Below, one piece after another: positions 37,206 to 37,337 of a DNA stretch of 37,337 bases (the stretch's first letter is position 1; each line of letters opens with the position of its first letter). The translations under genes were made by a program, and so were the position numbers. This stretch comes from Bacteroidales bacterium (GTDB lineage Bacteria; Bacteroidota; Bacteroidia; Bacteroidales; VadinHA17), in assembly GCA_019429325.1 (NCBI GenBank), contig JAHYJA010000012.1:1-37337 (forward strand), in the 5' to 3' direction. The notes under the pieces are model-generated. The model was not told the DNA's origin. It saw only the letters and a list, made by a program, of their open reading frames with translations, and ran no database searches.

Positions 37206-37337
37206 AATTACAATGCTGAAAATTTACCGGCATATTACATGTTAAACGACCTTGGATAAAAGAATTATGGTCCTGAACCTGGAAACTACAGAAACATTTT
37301 ACCGGAACCTTCCTGCGAAGATCAATAGCATAAGGAA

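Noticed and set aside
37267-37337. Start of a further plus-strand ORF (MVLNLETTETFYRNLPAKINSIR...)
   Set aside because: Only about 23 codons in the window; too short to assign a product.

Overview
The window looks like a 37.3 kb piece of a Bacteroidota genome (inferred from SPII lipoprotein signals, TAnnTTTG-like promoters and protein families; no taxonomic search was run). Left part (1-10449, minus strand): a carbohydrate-catabolism cluster with a partial D-apionate-lactonase-like protein, a DUF5060/DUF4038-type hydrolase, a sugar-phosphate isomerase, a Gfo/Idh/MocA oxidoreductase, a URO-D family protein, a lipoprotein ADP-ribosylglycohydrolase, a broken DUF4038 gene and a DUF4832-like protein. 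Middle (10717-21853, plus strand): deoC, hexokinase, isomerase, beta-helix protein, a DoxX-TIM barrel fusion, a PhoD-like phosphatase and an FAD oxidoreductase. Then comes a sulfatase-rich region (22-30 kb) with three serine-type sulfatases and an esterase, followed by a broken GH3 gene, an AbiEii-like toxin with a small partner gene, another broken DUF4038-type gene and a truncated transporter. The window ends with the housekeeping genes proB and proA. No SusC/SusD pair, tRNA, rRNA, CRISPR array or transposase was recognised. The most unusual signals are: (i) at least five accessory genes that keep both their N- and C-terminal ends but have lost the middle; (ii) short-unit tandem or palindromic repeats that repeatedly sit directly against stop codons; (iii) a DoxX membrane domain fused to a TIM-barrel domain through a Tat-like linker; (iv) a compact two-gene AbiEii module with a non-AbiEi partner inside the decaying region; and (v) a proBA leader with a short ORF and an inverted repeat.
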